A DNA stretch of 8,722 nt from Rubrobacter sp. Lineage in GTDB: Bacteria; Actinomycetota; Rubrobacteria; Rubrobacterales; Rubrobacteraceae. The notes under the pieces were generated by a model that was not told the DNA's origin, ran no database searches, and saw only the letters and a program-made list of their open reading frames with translations. Location of the stretch: contig JACDAR010000236.1 in assembly GCA_013695335.1 (NCBI GenBank), positions 1-8,722 on the forward strand. Reading direction: 5' to 3'. Below are positions 5,289-8,722 of the stretch, in pieces. The position numbers were made by a program, and so were the translations under genes. How positions within the stretch are numbered: position 1 is the first letter of the stretch; each line of letters starts with the position of its first letter.

Positions 5289-6323
5289 CTAGACGCTCGC
5301 GCCGAGAACGTTGTGGCGGGCGTCCGAGGTCTGCTCGTGGGCGTGGTACGAGCTGCGGACGAGCGGCCCGCTCTCGACGTGCCTGAAGCCGAGTTCGAAG
5401 CCGTACTTCTTGAGATCCGCGAACTCTTTTGGCTTGTAGTAGCGGCTCATCGGCAGGTGGTTCTCCGTCGGGCGGAGGTACTGGCCGATGGTCAGGATGT
5501 CCACGTCGTGATCGCGCAGGGCGCGCATGGTGCTGTGGATCTCCTCTTCCACCTCGCCGAGTCCCACCATGAACCCGCTCTTGGTCAGCCCGTTCGGGTT
5601 CAGCTCCTTGGCGTACCTGAGAACCTCGAGCGAACGGTTGAATTTCGCCTGCGGACGCACCGCCGGGTACAGGCGCGGAACCGTCTCGATGTTGTGGTTG
5701 AACGTGTCTGGCCTGGCGGTGATGACGGTTTCTATCGCGTCGCGGTCGCCCTTGAAGTCTGGCGTCAGCACCTCGATGGCGCAGCCAGAAACCTCGTTCC
5801 GGATCGCCCGTATCGTGGCGGCGAAGATGGATGCCCCGCCGTCTGGCAGTTCGTCGCGGTTAACGCTGGTTATGACGGCATGTTCGAGGCCCATCTGCTT
5901 CGCGGCGTCGGCGACGCGGTGCGGTTCGTCGAGGTCGAGCGTTGGCGGCTTGCCAGTGAGGACGGCGCAGAATCCACACGACCGGGTGCAGACGTTGCCC
6001 AGGATCATGAACGTAGCCGTGCGGTTGTTCCAGCACTCCCCGATGTTCGGGCAGCGGGCCTCCTCACACACGGTGTGGAGGTTCAGGCCGCGCATCGTCT
6101 CCTTGATGTCGCGGTACACCTCGCCGTCAGGCACGCGGGCCTTCAGCCACTCGGGGCGACCGTGCGATCCTGGCATTCCGGTACGCTGTTGCCGGAAGGG
6201 CAGGTACTCCGTGGGGGTACCATCCGGCGGCTGGGCCACGGGACGGTCTTCCCAGCGATGGCGCACCTCGAAGGTGCGCGTTCCGTTCTCCAAAACCTTG
6301 AGGTTGATCTGCCTGCGAGCCAC
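5289..6323 (-). CDS. lipA: Lipoyl synthase LipA (radical SAM)
   Basis: Inserts two sulfur atoms into the octanoyl group on lipoyl domains, using two [4Fe-4S] clusters and SAM. From GTG 6323 the protein has 344 residues. The auxiliary-cluster cysteines are at 86, 91 and 97 (CEEARCPNIGEC). The radical-SAM motif CTRSCGFC is at 112-119. The C-terminal RSSYHA (from about 323) carries the serine cluster ligand. GTG 6323 is chosen because AGGAG stands four bases upstream. The same frame is open back to 6497, but that extension has no ribosome binding site and overlaps the divergent membrane-protein gene. About 55 residues (VARRQINLKVLENGTRTFEV to RTGMPGSHG) precede the usual LipA start RPEWLKARVP. 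Their codon use looks coding, so they seem to be a real N-terminal extension. ATG 6176 is a shorter alternative with no ribosome binding site. lipB follows after 11 bp. Confidence 0.95.
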   Translation of the reverse strand: MARRQINLKVLENGTRTFEVRHRWEDRPVAQPPDGTPTEYLPFRQQRTGMPGSHGRPEWLKARVPDGEVYRDIKETMRGLNLHTVCEEARCPNIGECWNNRTATFMILGNVCTRSCGFCAVLTGKPPTLDLDEPHRVADAAKQMGLEHAVITSVNRDELPDGGASIFAATIRAIRNEVSGCAIEVLTPDFKGDRDAIETVITARPDTFNHNIETVPRLYPAVRPQAKFNRSLEVLRYAKELNPNGLTKSGFMVGLGEVEEEIHSTMRALRDHDVDILTIGQYLRPTENHLPMSRYYKPKEFADLKKYGFELGFRHVESGPLVRSSYHAHEQTSDARHNVLGASV

Positions 6324-6384
6324 CGTTCTCCTATCTCTCGCGAAGTCCGCCCTATAGTACCGCACGGGGAGGAGCCTGGATCGT
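6324..6384. promoter_or_regulatory. Divergent lipA / membrane-protein promoter region with overlapping -10 hexamers
   Basis: The 61-bp gap contains TATAGTA at 6353-6359. Read on the plus strand it gives TATAGT (5/6 of a -10), about 27 bases before ATG 6385. Read on the minus strand it gives TACTAT (4/6), about 30 bases before the lipA GTG. No good -35 is visible on either side. The gap also holds the lipA ribosome binding site (AGGAG, 6332-6328) and, for the other gene, GGGGAGGAG at 6365-6373. Confidence 0.35.
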
Positions 6385-6747
6385 ATGTTCTCGCACCAGT
6401 CCTGGCTCTCAAGTAGCATGATGAACATGAACAGGCTGTTGAGGTATGCGAAGTACCAGTTTCTGAAGGATCCCGCTTCGCCCGGCAACCGCATCAAGCT
6501 GGCTTCGATGCTCGTTCTCGGGTGCCTATGGATAGCTGGCGCCTTCTACTTCGCGTCCGATACATTGGACGTGAGCGACTTTCTTGTCATGCTGTACGTA
6601 GTTGTGGGATTACTGAACATCTTGGTGGGTATCGCTGGTTTTCTATCTCCCCGCAGACGCCGAACAGTCATCGCAATACGAGCTTTGATTTTGCTCCTCA
6701 CGTTGGTAGGAGTGGTACTTCTCATCGTGGAACTCGTGAGTCCCTAG
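6385..6747 (+). CDS. Small three-helix membrane protein of unknown function
   Basis: I do not recognise a family. The 120-residue product has three clear hydrophobic segments at about 38-57, 66-87 and 95-117. A basic SPRRRR loop at 88-93 and the positively charged N-terminus (NRLLRYAKYQFLKDP) suggest that both are cytoplasmic. ATG 6385 has GGGGAGGAG 11 bases upstream, a slightly long spacing. ATGs at 6418, 6421 and 6427 are in frame but have no ribosome binding site; the first 12-14 residues look atypical, so a later start is possible. Codon third positions are less GC-rich than in the neighbouring genes. It is divergent from lipA, and nothing ties it to lipoate synthesis. It is probably a real, lineage-restricted inner-membrane protein. 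Confidence 0.65.
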   Translation: MFSHQSWLSSSMMNMNRLLRYAKYQFLKDPASPGNRIKLASMLVLGCLWIAGAFYFASDTLDVSDFLVMLYVVVGLLNILVGIAGFLSPRRRRTVIAIRALILLLTLVGVVLLIVELVSP

Positions 6748-6806
6748 CGATTTCAGCAGGCGGGGTCACTGATTCAGCAAAACCCACGGCCACGACACCA
6801 GTAAGG

Positions 6807-7877
6807 TTACGGCAGTGAGTTTCGCAAGAATGCCAGCCAGTTGGCGCCAGGCACGGCGTCGCGGGCTTCCGCTGGCACCGCATCTCCCACCCTGCGGAGG
6901 TCAGCCACGGTATCTATCTCTTCCGGGCTCTCCTCGAATCCGAAACCACCGTCGAGGTCGGAGCCAATACCAACGTGCCCCCAGCCGACGAGGTTCCCGA
7001 TGTACTCCGCGTGCCTTCTCAGATGTTCCGCCAGCGTGACGGTCACGGGGCCGCCCCTTCTCCAGCGGGGTTCGAGAAAGCCGTTATAGAGGACGAGCCC
7101 GATCATCCCGTCCCGTTCGGCTACGGCGCGGATGACTTCATCGCTCAAATGCCTGTCCGTCGGGGTCAGGGAACGGGCGTTCGCGTGCGACGCGCAGACG
7201 CGGGGAACATTCAGATCAAGCCCCTGCCAGATCCCATCTTCGGCCAGGTGCGAGACGTCCCAGATGAAACCCATCTCCGCCATCTGGCCGAGAAGTTCGA
7301 CGCCTTCCGGCGTCAAGCCTCCCTCTCTGAAATCCGGGCTACCCCCGGCCACGCCATTGCCGTACTTCGTGTCGCCGAACGTGAGACCGATCATGCGCAC
7401 TCCGCGTTCCCACCACGCGGGAAGATCACTCACCCGCAAGATCGGGTCGGCCCCCTCCATAAGCATCACTATGCCGGGCTTGCAATCCTCTTGCCAGAGT
7501 CGCAGATGATGGTCCAGATCACCCGCCGATCTGATGATTCTTATGAGTCCCTGCTCTTCCCATCCTTCGTAGACCCCGATCTGGGCCAGCGCCTGGGCCT
7601 CCGCCTCTTCAGGCGTGCGATAGATGGCCGAGCGCGGCTCGAAATCTTCACCGACATCCTCAGCCAGAAAACCAGCGGTCACCGTCGCGACCGCCACCGC
7701 TATGCCACCCCGCTCCAGCTCGGGAAGAGACACTGTGGCCTGCCCGGATGTGCGTTTTTCCGCCTTTCTTATCTCGGCCACGCTCGTGGTCAGGTCACGT
7801 CCGAAGAGCGTCACGTTCTCCGCCAGGTCGAGATGAGAGTCCACGAGGGGCGGATCATTCATGGACTGGCGGTCCAT
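6807..7877 (-). CDS. Membrane-dipeptidase-family (M19, renal dipeptidase) peptidase
   Basis: A zinc-dependent dipeptidase of the M19 amidohydrolase family; bacterial members hydrolyse dipeptides, often with a D-residue at the C-terminal side. In the 356-residue protein the metal ligands are all visible: His15 and Asp17 in VDSHLDL, Glu141 in LMEGAD, His210 in WDVSHL and His231 in ASHANAR. Asp307 is in GIGSDLDGG. The 21-residue gap between the two late histidines equals that of the human enzyme. There is no signal peptide, so it is probably cytoplasmic. The C-terminal stretch between DTVADL and GANWLAFL is a few residues shorter than I expect for the family. ATG 7877 lies five bases after the RidA-family stop, so it is the third gene of a tight operon; ATG 7862 is an alternative start. 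Family is certain; substrate is unknown. Confidence 0.93.
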   Translation of the reverse strand: MDRQSMNDPPLVDSHLDLAENVTLFGRDLTTSVAEIRKAEKRTSGQATVSLPELERGGIAVAVATVTAGFLAEDVGEDFEPRSAIYRTPEEAEAQALAQIGVYEGWEEQGLIRIIRSAGDLDHHLRLWQEDCKPGIVMLMEGADPILRVSDLPAWWERGVRMIGLTFGDTKYGNGVAGGSPDFREGGLTPEGVELLGQMAEMGFIWDVSHLAEDGIWQGLDLNVPRVCASHANARSLTPTDRHLSDEVIRAVAERDGMIGLVLYNGFLEPRWRRGGPVTVTLAEHLRRHAEYIGNLVGWGHVGIGSDLDGGFGFEESPEEIDTVADLRRVGDAVPAEARDAVPGANWLAFLRNSLP

Positions 7878-7882
7878 CAGGG

Positions 7883-8368
7883 CTAGCCGCTCAGAATTTC
7901 GACCTCGGCTTCGACCTCGACGGGCATCCCGAGTGGCAACTCTGCCATGCCAACAGCCGAGCGGGCGTGATCCCCTGCTTCGGGGCCGTACAGATCCAGG
8001 ATCAGGTCAGAGAACCCGTTGATGACGTTGGGTTGCCTGTGGAATCCGGGGGCCGAGTTGACCATCCCGAATACCCTGAGCCATGCGCCAACCCGGTCAA
8101 GATCCCCCAGCTCGCGCTTGAGGCTGCCGAGCACCGCGAGCGCGGTCAGGCGGGCGGCTTCGTAGCCCTGCTCTTCTGAGACCTCGGCCCCCACTTTGCC
8201 AAGCGGTTCCGCCAGCGAGCCATCGGCATTCTGGGCGCCGTGGCCCGAGACGTAAGCCCTGTTTCCGCGCACCCGCACCCACGAGAACGGCAATACCAAT
8301 CCCGGCGGCGTCTTCAACGGCGCGGGCAACACCAGCCCGCGCTCTTTCAGCCGCGCTTCCATCTCCAC
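7883..8368 (-). CDS. RidA/YjgF-family protein (chorismate-mutase-like subgroup)
   Basis: RidA-type proteins hydrolyse reactive enamine/imine intermediates such as 2-aminoacrylate, though this longer subgroup is little characterised. The 161-residue product follows the subgroup pattern: ARLKERGLVLP at the start, AYVSGHGAQNADG (38-50), GKVGAEVSEEQGYEAARLTALAVLGSLK (57-84), VFGMVNSAPGFHRQPNVINGFSDL (99-122), HARSAVGMAELPLGMPVEVEAEVEI (134-158). Arg136 in HARSAVG corresponds to the substrate-carboxylate arginine of classical RidA. At about 160 residues it is longer than RidA proper (about 130), as usual for this subgroup. GTG 8368 is chosen because AGGAGG lies six bases upstream. It follows the Nudix gene after 18 bp and precedes the dipeptidase by five, so the three are probably cotranscribed. 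Enzymatic activity is inferred. Confidence 0.9.
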   Translation of the reverse strand: MEMEARLKERGLVLPAPLKTPPGLVLPFSWVRVRGNRAYVSGHGAQNADGSLAEPLGKVGAEVSEEQGYEAARLTALAVLGSLKRELGDLDRVGAWLRVFGMVNSAPGFHRQPNVINGFSDLILDLYGPEAGDHARSAVGMAELPLGMPVEVEAEVEILSG

Positions 8369-8386
8369 CCTCTGCCTCCTTTTCGC

Positions 8387-8722
8387 CTACTTCACCACGA
8401 GTCCCCTGTCGCCGTCCGAAGACAGGTACGTGTCCAGGATCGGCCTTGCAGTTTCGATCACATCGAGCCGAGACAGCTCCTCCAGCCCGAAGAATCCCAG
8501 CTCTTCGGATTCCTCACTGCGTCGCAGCGTTCCGAAATCCTCGACCTCAGCCTCGTACACGAACGTGACAAGCCGCACCACGTTGCCGTCTGGATAGCGC
8601 ACGATCCTCGACGGCCCAGGAAACACGGCGAACAACTCCTGCCCCACCACGTCGAGCCCCGTCTCCTCCCGAACCTCGCGGTGCAGGGCGACTTCGAGCG
8701 GCTCGTCAGATTCGATGCCGCC
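8387..8722 (-). CDS. Nudix hydrolase, 5' end beyond the right edge
   Basis: Nudix enzymes hydrolyse nucleoside diphosphates linked to other groups. The frame is open to the window edge and encodes 111 residues. It begins with a complete Nudix box, GGIESDE..., that satisfies G-x5-E-x7-R-E-U-x-E-E-x-G-U and ends in REVREETGL (8722 down to about 8651). The C-terminal part (FAVFPGPSRIV, VRLVTFVYEAEVEDFG, EESEELGFFGLEELSRLDVIETARPIL) has the usual beta strands and a W/F-x-x-x-E-L element; the substrate cannot be read from it. The N-terminal strands lie outside the window. A shorter start at 8650 would cut off the Nudix box and is rejected. It is the first visible gene of the Nudix-RidA-dipeptidase operon. 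Confidence 0.92.
   Translation of the reverse strand, partial: GGIESDEPLEVALHREVREETGLDVVGQELFAVFPGPSRIVRYPDGNVVRLVTFVYEAEVEDFGTLRRSEESEELGFFGLEELSRLDVIETARPILDTYLSSDGDRGLVVK

Noticed and set aside
5208..6416. Long plus-strand open frame (402 codons) antisense to lipA and lipB
   Set aside because: It lies opposite two genes with complete catalytic motifs, has no recognisable domain, and is what GC-rich antisense frames often produce.
6324..6497. lipA starting at 6497 (402 residues)
   Set aside because: The extra N-terminus has no ribosome binding site, overlaps the divergent membrane-protein gene, and GTG 6323 has a good AGGAG.
8387..8650. Small independent gene starting at 8650
   Set aside because: The same frame continues to the window edge and contains a perfect Nudix box, so this is only the C-terminal part of a larger gene.

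Overview
The window comes from a GC-rich bacterium, most probably an actinobacterium of the Rubrobacter type. This rests on strong G/C preference at third codon positions, frequent GTG starts, purine-rich ribosome binding sites, and a CorA of the kind I associate with Actinobacteria (long linker before the GMN motif, then a GMN-xxx-MPELHW tail). The lineage is an inference. No rRNA, tRNA, insertion sequence, phage gene or CRISPR array was seen. It looks like ordinary chromosome with one decayed accessory module at the left edge.

Layout, left to right. (1) 1-674, minus: a ribbon-helix-helix antitoxin followed by a PIN-domain toxin. Each gene is interrupted by a single-base frameshift, and the toxin also runs off the left edge. 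(2) 893-1417, plus: a stand-alone VIT/CCC1-type iron transporter. Its promoter carries a perfect 9-1-9 inverted repeat resembling a Fur-family operator, and the core of that repeat, GAATNATTC, occurs a second time just upstream. (3) 1486-2694, minus: a secreted subtilisin/thermitase-like protease with all catalytic residues. (4) 2988-4004, plus: a CorA magnesium/cobalt channel behind a leader of about 200 nt that can fold. (5) 4048-4401, minus: a small VOC (glyoxalase-fold) protein. (6) 4615-6323, minus: lipA then lipB, a lipoate-synthesis operon (octanoyl transfer by LipB, sulfur insertion by LipA), followed by a heptamer-based palindromic repeat. (7) 6385-6747, plus: a small three-helix membrane protein of unknown function, divergent from lipA. 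(8) 6807-8722, minus: a tight operon of a Nudix hydrolase (cut by the right edge), a RidA/YjgF-family protein and an M19 dipeptidase.

Functionally the window holds metal homeostasis genes (iron transporter, CorA), cofactor synthesis (LipA/LipB), secreted proteolysis, and a housekeeping or amino-acid clean-up operon (Nudix, RidA, dipeptidase). I do not see an obvious undescribed multi-gene system. The points most worth a second look are the doubled operator in front of the iron transporter, the structured corA leader, the two frameshifts confined to the toxin-antitoxin pair, and the heptamer repeats beside two gene ends.
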